DNA of 64,000 bases from the NCBI GenBank assembly GCA_041685115.1, contig JAWLGK010000004.1, positions 1 to 64,000 of the forward strand, written 5' to 3'. The position numbers were made by a program, and so were the translations under genes. The DNA comes from JALOAT01 sp041685115 (GTDB lineage: Bacteria; Pseudomonadota; Gammaproteobacteria; Thiohalomonadales; Thiohalomonadaceae). The notes under the pieces are model-generated. The model was given only the letters and a program-made list of their open reading frames with translations, did not search any database and was not told the origin of the DNA. Below, in pieces: positions 34,468 through 44,400 of the stretch; the first letter of the stretch is position 1, and the number at the start of each line of letters is the position of its first letter.

Positions 34468-36798
34468 ATGCAACCAGCCGTCCACCCCATCATCCGCGCA
34501 GTACTGTTGCTGCTGTCATTTCTGGCGGCGGCCTGGCTGAGCACCCGTTCGTTTTTCGATTCGCCCTCCCCCGTGGTGCACGGCCCCGTGCTGCTCGCAG
34601 ATGCCCGAGGGGAACTGACACCCCATGAAGCGCTGCGGCGCGCTGCTGAACATCGGGCCAGCGGTGAAGACCCGGCTATCGGCATGGCCACGCGTGGCTA
34701 CTGGTGGCTGGCCCGGGTCGAAAACCCCACCGATGACGAGCAGTGGATGGTGCACGTGGGCAATACGGCCATTGAGCGTGTGCAGCTGTACCTGTTCGAC
34801 GGCGACCAGCAGGTCCACGGCGACGCCGTCGACATGCTCGCGGACGCGCGTGCCGGAGTCCCCAACGACGTCGTCGGCCACCATTTCCCGGTGACTCTTC
34901 CCGCCGGTGGCACGCGCACCGTGGTCCTGCGGCTGGAAACGGATGTGGCCCACAACGGGCTGGTGTTCATCAAGCCAGCCACGACTGCCGAAGCCGAGGC
35001 GCACTTCCACATGATCGCCATCTGGAGTGCGGCGGGCGCCATCGCGGCGCTCATCTGCTACAACCTGTTCCTCGGGCTCAGCCTGCGCCTCAATACCTAC
35101 CTGTTCTACGTGGGGCACGCCACCGGTCACCTGGTCTATCTGCTCACGGCCCTCGGTCTTCTCGGCGCCAGCCTGCCGGTCATGGAGCGCTACCTGCTGC
35201 TCAACATCCCGGGCATTGCACTGGGAGTCCTGAGCGGCGCACTGTTCATCTACCACTTCCTGGATTTGCCCAGCCTGTCACGGCGCCTGGCGCGCATCTA
35301 CCGCTTCTTCATCGGCGCCATGTGCGTGGCACCGATGCTGGTGCTGTTCGTGGGGCCGCACCACTTCCTCACCATTATCCGCAGCAGTCACCTGATGCTG
35401 GCCCTGTTGGTGATCGCCGCTGCGCTTATCGGCATTGCGCGCCATAGACGCGAAGCCCTGTTCATCCTGGTTGGCTGGGGTGGCCTGGTAGCCATGACCG
35501 CCAAGGGCATGCTCGGTGTGCTCGGGGTAGTGGCGCTGAGCGCCGATTCGGGCATCTGGGCGCTGTGGGCCATGTTGTTCGAGATGTTTTTCCTGTCCCT
35601 GGCGCTGGCCGATCGCGTGCGTCGGCTGCATCGCGAAAAGGAGGCGGCGGAGGCCGTCGCGGCGGCGAAATCCGCCTTCCTGGCCAACATGAGTCACGAG
35701 ATCCGCACGCCGCTCAATGGTGTGCTCGGTATGGTCGACGTACTGCGCAAGACACCGCTCGACGCGCGGCAGCAGGAATACCTGGAACACGTGCGTCAGA
35801 GCGGCTCGGCGCTGCTGACCCTGCTCAACGACATCCTGGATTTTTCGCGTGCCGAGGCCGGCCGCATCCGCCTGGAAGCCGCCGATTTCAGCCCACGCGC
35901 GCTGTTGCAAGAGCTGATGACTTTGCTGACGCCCCAGGCCGCGGCCAAGGGGCTGCGCCTGCACCTGTACGTCGACGCCGATGTCCCGCCGGTGTTGAAG
36001 GGCGATGCGGGTCGTCTCCGCCAAGTGTTACTGAACATCATCGGCAACGCCGTCAAGTTCACCGAGCAGGGCGAGGTGCGCGTAGACCTCTCCTGCCACA
36101 CAGAGAACACACAAGACAACCGCTTGGTATTTTCGATTCGCGACACCGGCATCGGCATGAGTCCCGAGGCGCTGCGCGAGGTCTTCAGCCGCTTCCATCA
36201 GGCCGACAATTCCATCGCCCGGCGCTACGGCGGCGCGGGACTCGGCCTGGCCATCGCCAAGGAGCTGGTCGCGCTGATGGGCGGCCACATCCACATCGAA
36301 AGCACACCGGGACGGGGCAGTCATTTCCAGGTTGAACTGTCGTTACCGACCGGCGCGGCGCCCGACTCACGCAAGGCCGCGCCCGTGGTCCTGCCGCGCC
36401 TGGACATCCTGGTGGTGGACGACGATCGCATCAATCGCCTGGTGGCGGGCGAACTGCTCTCCCGCGACGGCCACCGCGTGACCCAGGTCGACAGCGGCGC
36501 CGTCGCACTGGAGCGCCTGGCCCGGGAGTCGTTCGATCTGGTGTTGATGGACGTGAGCATGCCCGAGATGGACGGCATGGACGCCACGCGGCGCCTGCGC
36601 GCTACGGGCAACCGCGTGCTGGTCATCGGTCTGACCGCGCATGTGCTGCCGGAACAGCAGCACGCCTGCATGGCCGCGGGCATGGATGCGGTCATCCATA
36701 AACCCATCCAGGCAGACGGGCTCAATCGTCTCCTGGCCGATGTGCTGCGCCGGGCCGGCTTCGACATCGACGCCCCGGAGATGGTTGCGCCCAACTGA
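34468..36798 (+). CDS. 7TM-DISM hybrid sensor histidine kinase
   Basis: A 776-residue protein. Residues about 20-170 are a periplasmic carbohydrate-binding-like 7TMR-DISMED2 domain (ATRGYWWLARVEN, RTVVLRLETDV). Seven membrane segments (about 180-375) form the 7TM-DISM domain. HisKA has His410 in NMSHEIRTPLNG. HATPase follows (NIIGNAVKFTEQG, DTGIGM, GAGLGLAI), and a receiver near 645-765 carries Asp695 in LVLMDVSMPEMDG. The TATAAT at 34409 lies just upstream. The periplasmic module suggests sensing of a sugar or glycan, consistent with the preceding glycosidase, but no ligand is shown by the sequence. No partner regulator is adjacent. Confidence 0.92.
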   Translation: MQPAVHPIIRAVLLLLSFLAAAWLSTRSFFDSPSPVVHGPVLLADARGELTPHEALRRAAEHRASGEDPAIGMATRGYWWLARVENPTDDEQWMVHVGNTAIERVQLYLFDGDQQVHGDAVDMLADARAGVPNDVVGHHFPVTLPAGGTRTVVLRLETDVAHNGLVFIKPATTAEAEAHFHMIAIWSAAGAIAALICYNLFLGLSLRLNTYLFYVGHATGHLVYLLTALGLLGASLPVMERYLLLNIPGIALGVLSGALFIYHFLDLPSLSRRLARIYRFFIGAMCVAPMLVLFVGPHHFLTIIRSSHLMLALLVIAAALIGIARHRREALFILVGWGGLVAMTAKGMLGVLGVVALSADSGIWALWAMLFEMFFLSLALADRVRRLHREKEAAEAVAAAKSAFLANMSHEIRTPLNGVLGMVDVLRKTPLDARQQEYLEHVRQSGSALLTLLNDILDFSRAEAGRIRLEAADFSPRALLQELMTLLTPQAAAKGLRLHLYVDADVPPVLKGDAGRLRQVLLNIIGNAVKFTEQGEVRVDLSCHTENTQDNRLVFSIRDTGIGMSPEALREVFSRFHQADNSIARRYGGAGLGLAIAKELVALMGGHIHIESTPGRGSHFQVELSLPTGAAPDSRKAAPVVLPRLDILVVDDDRINRLVAGELLSRDGHRVTQVDSGAVALERLARESFDLVLMDVSMPEMDGMDATRRLRATGNRVLVIGLTAHVLPEQQHACMAAGMDAVIHKPIQADGLNRLLADVLRRAGFDIDAPEMVAPN

Positions 36799-36926
36799 GC
36801 GGCAGGATTCAACTCAGGGGCGCAGGGCGTGCGGGCAGCACCGTAATATCCTGTTCCACTGCCATACCTCTGCGTTCTCTGTGTCTCTGTGCCTCTGCGT
36901 TGGATTATCTATCCTCTCGATGCGGC

Positions 36927-37868
36927 TCAGGCGCTTTGCACCAGCATTTGGAGCAATCGCTCCGGATCATCCGTCTCCAGCCAGTCCACGTTTTCTGCCA
37001 CCAACCGCCTGACCACGTCCTGCGGCCGTTCGTGTGTGTCGCGCAGGAAGCGGCTGTCCAGCGGGAACACGGTGTACGCGCCGACCAGCATGTTCCGGGC
37101 GTGAAACTTGTCCACGGTGTCCGTGTCGATGAGCGTGTATTCGGCATCCACCAGGGTGGAGCCGACGGCGGCACCCACCACGTTCGCCTCGAGAAGGAAA
37201 TTCAGGAAACTGATGTCGTTTTGATTGCCCGGGGCCTTGGCCAGGTCCGTTTCGATTTCCGGAATGCGCGTGAACCACTCGCCGATGGCGTTATTCATCA
37301 TGCCGTCGTCGTAGGCGAATCCGGATTGCAGTCCCGGATATTCCTTTTCCAGAAAATACAGCATGAAAAAGTCGAAAGACGTGACCACCACGGAATCTTC
37401 CGCGCGGCACTGCCGCACGATGCGCGCCACCTCCGTGCCCGTATGGCGCCGCTCCCAGCGCGGAGCGTAGGCCTTCATCTCGATATTGATGAGCAACTTG
37501 CCCTTGAACTCTTCCAGCACTTCGGCCAGCAAGGGAATGCGTTGCTCCCGGGGATAGTTCACCCAGGTGCCCTCGCCCATGTCCACGCGACGCCGGATAC
37601 GCAGCCGCGATACCTCGTCCCACGTCATCTCCGTGATGTTGCCCTCCACGCCCGTCAGGCGCTCGGTCTCCTCGTCGTGGAACACGACGACCTTGCCGTC
37701 GCGGGTCATGAACACATCCAGTTCGACCCCATCGATGCCCAGCTCCACCGCCCGCCGGAAACCATCCAGGGTGTTTTCCTGATGCAGGTACGGCACGCCC
37801 CGATGGCCGAGAATCAACGGCCGGCGACGCGGGCGGAAGAAGGCGTGGCGGGAGGGAGCAGCGGGCAT
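36927..37868 (-). CDS. Glycerophosphodiester phosphodiesterase
   Basis: A 313-residue GDPD-family enzyme with the standard active site: His22 in ILGHRGVP, Glu31 in QENT, the metal pair Glu49 and Asp51 in GVELDVF, and His64 in VVFHDEETERLT. It hydrolyses glycerophosphodiesters to glycerol-3-phosphate and an alcohol. No clear signal peptide is present, so it is likely cytoplasmic. The ATG at 37868, with GAGGTG upstream, fits the natural N-terminus; the frame reads further into the preceding gene. The gene follows the papain-like gene by 19 bp on the same strand. Confidence 0.88.
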   Translation of the reverse strand: MPAAPSRHAFFRPRRRPLILGHRGVPYLHQENTLDGFRRAVELGIDGVELDVFMTRDGKVVVFHDEETERLTGVEGNITEMTWDEVSRLRIRRRVDMGEGTWVNYPREQRIPLLAEVLEEFKGKLLINIEMKAYAPRWERRHTGTEVARIVRQCRAEDSVVVTSFDFFMLYFLEKEYPGLQSGFAYDDGMMNNAIGEWFTRIPEIETDLAKAPGNQNDISFLNFLLEANVVGAAVGSTLVDAEYTLIDTDTVDKFHARNMLVGAYTVFPLDSRFLRDTHERPQDVVRRLVAENVDWLETDDPERLLQMLVQSA

Positions 37869-37887
37869 GGGCACCTCGTGAAGGGAC

Positions 37888-38511
37888 TCAACGATTGCGT
37901 TGCAGGCTGGCAGGCTCATGCCTGCGCACGGAAAGTTCCGGCCCGAGATGGCCCTCGAGCAGCGCCAGGCCGTGGGCTTCGGAGAAATCCTTCGGCGTGT
38001 ATTCGCTGGGCGGGGGCAGCTCCGGCAGCAGGCCCATGCGCTGATAGGCCTCGGCGATGAGTTCGCTGCAGAACAGACTCGAGATGTCGTCTTCGTTGTC
38101 ACCGAGCGGGCCGTCGTAGGTGGACTTGAGCAGTTGCAGATGGCTCTTCTCGTACGGGCGGCCCTTCACCTCCTGGCGCAGCGCATTCAGGGCGGCCAGC
38201 ATGGCGGGGGTGCGTTCCACATCCAGGTGGCGGATGGCCACGTCGCCTTCGTACGCGGCGATGCGTTGACTGAGGGGAGAAAGCTGCACGCCCTGGCGGA
38301 TACCGCCCAGCTCGATGTCCTCGATGTCGTTGAGCAGCGTCGATTCCCAGATCAGCACCACGTCCCACTCGGGCAACCGCAGCGCCATGCCGATGTGCGA
38401 CCAGCGGCTTCGGGTCAGCCACTTGATGCCGGCGCTCAGCCCGCCCTTGCCCGAGAAGAGGATCAGATCGCCCGTGTCGATGTGTGGACGAAGCGCGTCG
38501 TAGGTGTACAT
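37888..38511 (-). CDS. YiiX/YebB-like permuted papain-fold hydrolase
   Basis: A 207-residue protein with the circularly permuted NlpC/P60-type pattern: GDLILFSGKGGLSAGI, the catalytic His in RSRWSHIGM, and a later Cys in SSLFCSELIAEAYQ. This family includes peptidase- and acyltransferase-like proteins acting on lipids or cell wall. The last 30 residues are charged. I start at the ATG at 38511 with an AGGGAA element upstream, rather than the in-frame ATG at 38544. It forms a probable two-gene operon with the glycerophosphodiesterase. Exact reaction unknown. Confidence 0.75.
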   Translation of the reverse strand: MYTYDALRPHIDTGDLILFSGKGGLSAGIKWLTRSRWSHIGMALRLPEWDVVLIWESTLLNDIEDIELGGIRQGVQLSPLSQRIAAYEGDVAIRHLDVERTPAMLAALNALRQEVKGRPYEKSHLQLLKSTYDGPLGDNEDDISSLFCSELIAEAYQRMGLLPELPPPSEYTPKDFSEAHGLALLEGHLGPELSVRRHEPASLQRNR

Positions 38512-38599
38512 GGTCGTTCCCTGGCCAGATATCAGTGCCCGCATTATGCGTCAGGCAGACAAGCTCGGAAAACTCCCGCTCCCCGTTTGGCGCCTTACG

Positions 38600-38930
38600 A
38601 GACCGTTGCTCCGGAGCTGTCGCTTGGTCACATCTTCCCCACACACTCCCTCTCCCTCCGGGCTGTCTCTTGGTCAGATTTCACCGTTGTAGCCAGCCCT
38701 CTGCCCCCTCTCCCTCCCCTGTCGCTTGGTCACATCTTCCCCATACACTCCCTCTCCCTCCGGGAGAGGGCTGGGGAGAGGGGAGCAATTAAGATGCGGC
38801 CTTGGTTCATAGTTCCCCTCATCCTGCCCTTCTCCCGGAAAGAAAGGACGAATTTTTCTTGCAGCCGGCGGTTAATGCGCTATTGCCAAGCCTCTGCTGC
38901 GGTGATGTGACCAAGAGACAGCCCTCGGAA
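38600..38930. repeat. Cluster of CTCTCCC/GGAGAG and GGTCACAT repeats
   Basis: Several copies of GCTTGGTCACATCTTCCCC and of CACTCCCTCTCCCTCCGG lie here. One inverted segment at 38872-38923 (TAATGCGCTATTGCCAAGC...GACAGCC) is the complement-type homologue of the units at 62140-62610. Translations are low-complexity, so I call no gene between the papain-like gene and the EamA gene (about 570 bp). Confidence 0.7.
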
Positions 38931-39077
38931 GGGTTGGGTGAGGGGCTCACACCTCGGGACATTATCGGCCTTCCGCTCCGACCCCACCGACCCGGCGCCC
39001 TACCCCGTTCGGGTGGCGGCCTCCGCGCCGCGGGGCCGGTATAGTGCATGTGCTGCCCCTGCCTGTCTCGCCACGCC

Positions 39078-39968
39078 ATGCACATCGCCTTGCTGACCAC
39101 CCTTGCCATGCTGGCGTTCGCCGGCAACTCCCTGTTGTGCCGCATGGCCCTCGGCAGCGCGGAGCCGATCGATCCCACCAGTTACACGGCCGTGCGCCTG
39201 TTTTCCGGGGCCGCGGTGCTTGCGCTGCTGGTAACCTTGGGCCGGCCCCGCACGAAGCGGCACGAGCACGGCTCCTGGCGTTCGGCGGCGTGGCTGTTCC
39301 TCTATGCCATCGCCTGCGCCTACGCCTACCTGAGCCTGGACACCGGCATCGGCGCACTCATCCTGTTCGGGGCGGTGCAGGCCACCATGATCGGCGCCGG
39401 GCTGCTTTCGGGTGAACGTCCCCGCCCGCTGCAGTGGCTGGGCATGGCCGTGGCCGCGGCCGGACTCGTCTATCTGCTCTGGCCCGGCGTCAGCGCGCCG
39501 TCCTGGCAGGGTGCGCTGCTCATGACCGGCGCCGGTGTGGCCTGGGGTCGGTACTCCTTGCGCGGTCGGGGGGCGAAGGACCCGCTGGCCAGCACTGCCG
39601 CCAATTTCCTGCGTGCGCTGCCCCTCGCTGCGCTGTTGCTGGTGGGCATGCACGACCAACTCCAACTCACCCCCATCGGTCTGCTGCTCGCCGTGCTGTC
39701 CGGTGCTGTAACCTCGGGCATCGGTTATGCCGTCTGGTACGCGGCGGTGCGCGGCCTCACCGCATCCGCCGCCGCGGTGATACAACTGTCGGCCCCCGTG
39801 CTGGCCACCTACGCGGGCGTGCTCTGGCTCGATGAAACACTCACCGCGCGCATCGTGCTCTCCTCCGTCGCCATCCTCGGCGGCATCGCCCTGGTGGTGC
39901 GCCGAGGGACTGCCTCCGCGCAAGCACCGGCTTTCGCGCCCGCGCGCGGCGACAGTCAGCGAACGTGA
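39078..39968 (+). CDS. EamA/DMT-family transporter
   Basis: A 296-residue permease with ten hydrophobic segments in two EamA halves, the usual drug/metabolite transporter length. The second half contains SGAVTSGIGYAVWYAAVRGLT and AVIQLSAPVLATYAGVLWLDE, characteristic of the family. Substrate unknown; members export metabolites, amino acids or drugs. I start at the ATG at 39078, because TATAGT at 39040-39045 would make the earlier ATG at 39048 lie on the promoter. The gene stands alone. Confidence 0.85.
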   Translation: MHIALLTTLAMLAFAGNSLLCRMALGSAEPIDPTSYTAVRLFSGAAVLALLVTLGRPRTKRHEHGSWRSAAWLFLYAIACAYAYLSLDTGIGALILFGAVQATMIGAGLLSGERPRPLQWLGMAVAAAGLVYLLWPGVSAPSWQGALLMTGAGVAWGRYSLRGRGAKDPLASTAANFLRALPLAALLLVGMHDQLQLTPIGLLLAVLSGAVTSGIGYAVWYAAVRGLTASAAAVIQLSAPVLATYAGVLWLDETLTARIVLSSVAILGGIALVVRRGTASAQAPAFAPARGDSQRT

Positions 39969-40278
39969 TGTTTTCGAGGTGAGCTACGCGATCGTCATGT
40001 CGGTGCGTGAAGTCGCGCTTTGCTGACATCGTCGATCGCGCACAAGCTCAAGGCGTCGCCTTGTTCCGCAATTGATGTTTGCGGCCTACGACCGCAGAAG
40101 CATCGATGGGGATTTCCTTGTCTGCTGGCCGATAGGACCACGCGACCCGCCACAGAGCACTGCGCCTATGCCATCCCCGCATTTCATTAAATGGGAATAT
40201 ACGTAAGAAATTGAAGTCCTTGTATAACCCAGCGCGGTTGTTAGACACTCCAGTAACTCCATTCAGGGAATGTGGGAT
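39969..40278. other. AT-richer intergenic region before the rhodanese operon
   Basis: About 310 bp without a supported gene. The last 90 bases are richer in A and T than the surroundings and probably hold the promoter of the small periplasmic protein gene, but I cannot assign a clear -35/-10 pair. No riboswitch-like fold is obvious by eye. Confidence 0.35.
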
Positions 40279-40635
40279 ATGGCAAGTCTCAAGCGCTCCA
40301 AAGCAACTCGACGCTTGTCGGCCACCGCGACAGGCCTCATCGCGTTGTTCATCACTACCTCGGTCGCGGCGGATGCCTATCTGGATGCCCTCAAGGCCGA
40401 GGCGCGAAACGAAAACCAGGTCACCTTGCCCAAGCCGGCCGATGCCGATCGCGCCAATCTGCGCACCGACGATCAGGTACAGATGGAGGCGTGGCTGAAG
40501 CAGGAGTTCATGGGCACCTATGTCTTCTATCAGAAGCTGAGCGATTCCAAAAAATCAGCCGTTCACCGCCTCTATCGTGCCGGTGCGCCGATCGAGGAGC
40601 TTCGTACCCGCATCAACGAACTGTTGAAACAGTGA
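40279..40635 (+). CDS. Small periplasmic protein of unknown function
   Basis: A 118-residue protein that I do not recognise by name. The signal peptide spans residues about 1-31 (basic start, hydrophobic IALFITTSVAADA). The mature part is charged and helical: DALKAEARNENQV and a C-terminal EFMGTYVFYQKL...AVHRLY...IEELRTRINELL segment that looks like a folded helical domain. The ATG at 40279 gives the best signal peptide. The stop is 17 bp before the rhodanese-like gene, and the two look co-transcribed. It could be a partner of the rhodanese in periplasmic sulfur handling. Confidence 0.7.
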   Translation: MASLKRSKATRRLSATATGLIALFITTSVAADAYLDALKAEARNENQVTLPKPADADRANLRTDDQVQMEAWLKQEFMGTYVFYQKLSDSKKSAVHRLYRAGAPIEELRTRINELLKQ

Positions 40636-40652
40636 ATATGGGGGGAACCACC

Positions 40653-41399
40653 ATGGGAAAACATGTGATTGCGGCGACTGCCGCGTGCGGCATTCTAGTG
40701 GGCATCGTTGCGATGCCTGTGGCACTGGCGGAACAGGTGAAGGTGAAGCTGACACCGGAGAAGGAAACTGTGCAGGTGTTGCATCAGGGGCGCATGGTGG
40801 ATGTTCAGCGCAACCAGGATGTTGAAAACCTGGTGGACCCCATGTGGGCCAAGACCTCCCGCGAGTGTCCGCCGTTCTGCATCGAACCGAAGGTCCCGGC
40901 GCCCGGCGTCGAACTGATCACCGAGGTGGAGCTGTTTGAGTTCATGGAGAAGCATGTGAACCCCGGAACCGGGCTCATCATCGATGCACGCCTGCCCGAC
41001 TGGTATCTGCGCGGGACCATCCCGGGCTCGGTGAACATTCCCTTCACGGTGTTCCAACGGGATTCGACCGATGCCAAGTTCCGCCAGGCATTCGAAATGC
41101 TGAACGTGCGCCCCCGCGGCGCCGTGAACGCATTTACCCGCCTTACCGATCGCCTGCTTGGGAACAACGACAAGAACGATTTCTGGGATTTTTCCGCCGC
41201 AAAGGAACTGGTGCTCTGGTGCAACGGCCCGTGGTGTGGCCAGTCACCCCACGCCATCCGAGCGCTGGTCAATCAGGGTTATCCGGCCGCAAAGATCCAT
41301 TACTACCGTGGCGGGATGCAGAACTGGCAGATCCTCGGCTTGACCACACTCGTCCCGGATGAGGACAGCGTGCTATTCGCGGAGGCGAAAGCCGACTAG
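40653..41399 (+). CDS. Periplasmic rhodanese-domain protein
   Basis: A 248-residue protein. An N-terminal signal peptide (GKHVIAATAACGILVGIVAM, cleavage after AL-AE) exports it. One rhodanese domain follows: LIIDARLPDWYLRGTIPGSVNIPF, then the active loop WCNGPWCGQSP with Cys190 as the likely persulfide-forming residue and Cys195 five residues later. A Cys pair lies before the domain (RECPPFCIEP). Single rhodaneses move sulfane sulfur to thiols. The GGGGGAA site supports ATG 40653. It follows the small periplasmic protein and is followed by a strong terminator. In a sulfur oxidiser it may carry sulfur in the periplasm. Confidence 0.82.
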   Translation: MGKHVIAATAACGILVGIVAMPVALAEQVKVKLTPEKETVQVLHQGRMVDVQRNQDVENLVDPMWAKTSRECPPFCIEPKVPAPGVELITEVELFEFMEKHVNPGTGLIIDARLPDWYLRGTIPGSVNIPFTVFQRDSTDAKFRQAFEMLNVRPRGAVNAFTRLTDRLLGNNDKNDFWDFSAAKELVLWCNGPWCGQSPHAIRALVNQGYPAAKIHYYRGGMQNWQILGLTTLVPDEDSVLFAEAKAD

Positions 41400-41417
41400 C
41401 GGCCGCACCGTGCCGGT

Positions 41418-41460
41418 GACGCAGGCGCGCCACGCGCCTGCGTCCAGCCTTCTTTCTTAT
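41418..41460 (+). terminator. Rho-independent terminator of the rhodanese operon
   Basis: An 11-bp perfect stem (GACGCAGGCGC / GCGCCTGCGTC) with loop GCCAC at 41418-41444 is followed by a pyrimidine-rich CCTTCTTTCTT stretch. It lies 18 bp after the rhodanese stop. The T-run is interrupted but adequate. Confidence 0.8.
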
Positions 41461-41482
41461 CTACCGTTTTCCAAACCGGGGA

Positions 41483-44400
41483 TCATCCCACCTGCTGCTT
41501 CTGTTCGCCCCGGCGAAGCAACTGCAAAGTCGCAAGCAATCTGTCCTTCAGCTTGTGCAGCCCCCCGAACGCGGCGGCGGCCGCGGGATAGTCGCCTTGC
41601 GTCTGAGACTCGAGCAACTGCCCGGCAAGCGTGTGTACCTGCATGTGCAACTGCTTGATCTCCTGGTACGCGGGCGTGCTGCCATATCGCGTCTTGCCTT
41701 CGTGCTGAAGCCAGTGACCGAAATTGCACTGGAAGTGATCGAGCGGTGGGGGCGGCAGTTCCGTATCCTTGAGGCTGGCCTCGAAATGACGCATCCACGC
41801 GCGTAGTTCCACGCCGGCGAACAGCAGCGGCAGATCTTCCCTGCTCACCAGCGGTTGGTCGGCCCAGGTCGTGTAAGGCCGCCACGTGGCGACCCACTTG
41901 CGGACCTTCTCGGCAGGCATTGGGCGCGCGATGCCATAGCCCTGCGCAAAATCGCAACCCAATTGCAGCAGCAGTTCACCATGGGCACGCGACTCCACCC
42001 CTTCGGCGATGACCTGACGGCGGAATGCCGTCGCCAGACTGAGCGTACCCTCGAGGATGGCGAGATCCTCCGGGTCGTCGAGCATGTCGCGTACGAAGGT
42101 CTGATCAATCTTCAGCTGGCTGGCCGGCAGGCGCTTCAGATAGGTCAGTGACGAATAGCCGGTGCCGAAATCATCCAGGGCGAAACTGACGCCGATGCTG
42201 TCGCATGCCATGATAATTTGCGACACGTGATTGATGTCATTGAGGGCGCTGGTCTCCAGGACCTCCAGTTTGAGATGCCCAGGCCCTATTTGCGGATGCG
42301 CCCCCAGGATCTCCTGCAGACGTTTCACGAAATTCGCCTGTTGCAGATGCAGGGCCGAGACATTCACGCTGACCGAGATATTCAGCCCGCTCGCATGCCA
42401 TTTTTCCAGTTGTCCCAACGCCGTATCGAGAACCCATTCACCCAGACTGATGGTGAGCGGATGATCTTCGATGACCGGCAGAAAGAACGCGGGGGACACG
42501 ACACCGCGTTCCGGATGCTCCCAACGAATGAGCGCCTCCACGCCGACGATCTCGCCGGTGCGCATATTCACCTGGGGCTGGTAGTGCAACACGAATTCCC
42601 TGTTGTCGAGCGCGCGGCGGATGTTTTCCACGCTCTCGTGGTGACCACGTACGCTGCGATACTGCTCCGTGTCGAATAGCTGATAGCGGTTCCGACCCGC
42701 CAGCTTGGCCTGGTACATGGCCTGGTCGGCTTGGCGCAGCAGCTGGTCCGCATCGACCTCCTCCGTTTGGGGATAGAAAGTCACGCCGAGACTGGCGGTC
42801 ACCTGCAACTCGATACCGTCGATGGCCGCGCGCTTGTTCACCGCGGCGAGCAACCGGTTCAACAGCGCTTCACTCGCGCTCATCTCCGGCAAATCCACCA
42901 GCACCGCCACAAATTCGTCGCCGCCGAGCCGGGCAATGGTATCGCCCTCGCGCAAGGCTTCCTTCATGCGTTGTGCCACCTTGACGAGCAGCTTGTCGCC
43001 CATGTCATGACCGAAACGATCGTTGACGGACTTGAAACCGTCCAAGTCGAGGTATACGACGGCCAGCAATTCCTTGCGCCGTTCGGCCTGCTTCATGGCT
43101 TGATGCAGGCGATCGGCGAGCAACACGCGATTGGGCAGCCTGGTCAGCGAATCGTAATGCGCCGAATATTCCAGTTGTTGCTGCTGTTGCTTTTGCAGCG
43201 TGATATCAAAGAACAAGCCTACGAACTGCCGGATCTTGCCACCCGGATCCCTTACGGCGCTGATGGTGAGCATCTCCGCATACACCTCACCATTCTTGCG
43301 CCGGTTCCAGATTTCACCTATCCAATAACCCTGCTCCCTCATGCTGCGCCACATGGCGGCATAAAAGTCTCTATCGTGGCGCTCCGACTTCAGGACGCGC
43401 GGGTTCTCGCCGATCACCTCTTCACGGCTGTAGCCGGTAATCTGCGTGAACGCATTGTTGACGTTGACGATGGTGCCGTCGGTATCCGTGATAACGATAC
43501 CTTCGCGGGCATGGGTGAACACGCTGGCGGCCAGCCTGAGTTGCTCTTCGGCGGCCTGGCGTTCGGTGATATCGCGCATCACGAGCACGGCGCCGGCAAT
43601 GGCCTGGTCCGCCCCCCATACCGGTCCGCAGTCCATGGTCATGAAACGCCGCTCTCCCGTCCCGCCGTGACGTTCGAACCGGATGTTTTCCGTGGTCTCA
43701 CCGTCGTGCAGGGCCGCCAGCCACGGCGGGATATCCTCCCCAGAGAGTTCGGGCAGGTAATCGGCGAGCGGCCGGCCCACGGCCATCTGTGCGTCCGCGC
43801 TGAGCAAGTCCCGCGCATGTCCGTTGAAGCGCACGATGTGCGTGTCACGATCGATGGCGATCAGGCCCTCGCTGATGGAATCCAGGATGGCGCTCAGTTC
43901 CTCTTCGTTGCGCCGATGGCCGACCAGCAAAGTGCTCAGCGTGCCGATCATGGAATTGATGCCGATCTGCAACTGCCCCATTTCGTCGCGCGACGTGACC
44001 GGGATGCGGGCGTCCATAGCCCCGCTCTCGACCTGCTTGAGCACCTTGAGTGTGGCGTCCACGCGACGACCGATGAAACGGTGCGCGAGCAGAATGATGC
44101 CGACCGAACTCAGCAGGATGAACGCCAGCGAGACCGACCACCCCCAAATTACGATGGAGCGCTTCTCGGCCAGTATTTCCTGGGTGTCGATGGTAACCAC
44201 GGTGTGGTAGACCGAGCTGCTGCGCGTGCCATTGATGCGCATGATACAGGTCAGCAGCCGCTCTCCCGGGATGAACTGCACATCGGGACTGCCGTCCGCG
44301 ATCAGTGCGGCATTGAATCCGGGGACATCATGGACGGTGCGGCCGAGATAGGTCGGTTCCGATGAGACGATGACCCGCCCGTTGCCGCCAACGACCATGC

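Noticed and set aside
36840..36915. CTCTGTGTCTCTGTGCCTCTG-like pyrimidine repeat after the 7TM-DISM kinase
   Set aside because: Short low-complexity sequence with no hairpin; not enough to call a terminator or element.
42731..44365. Open frame of 544 residues opposite the GGDEF-EAL gene
   Set aside because: Antisense shadow; the minus-strand protein has all GGDEF and EAL motifs.
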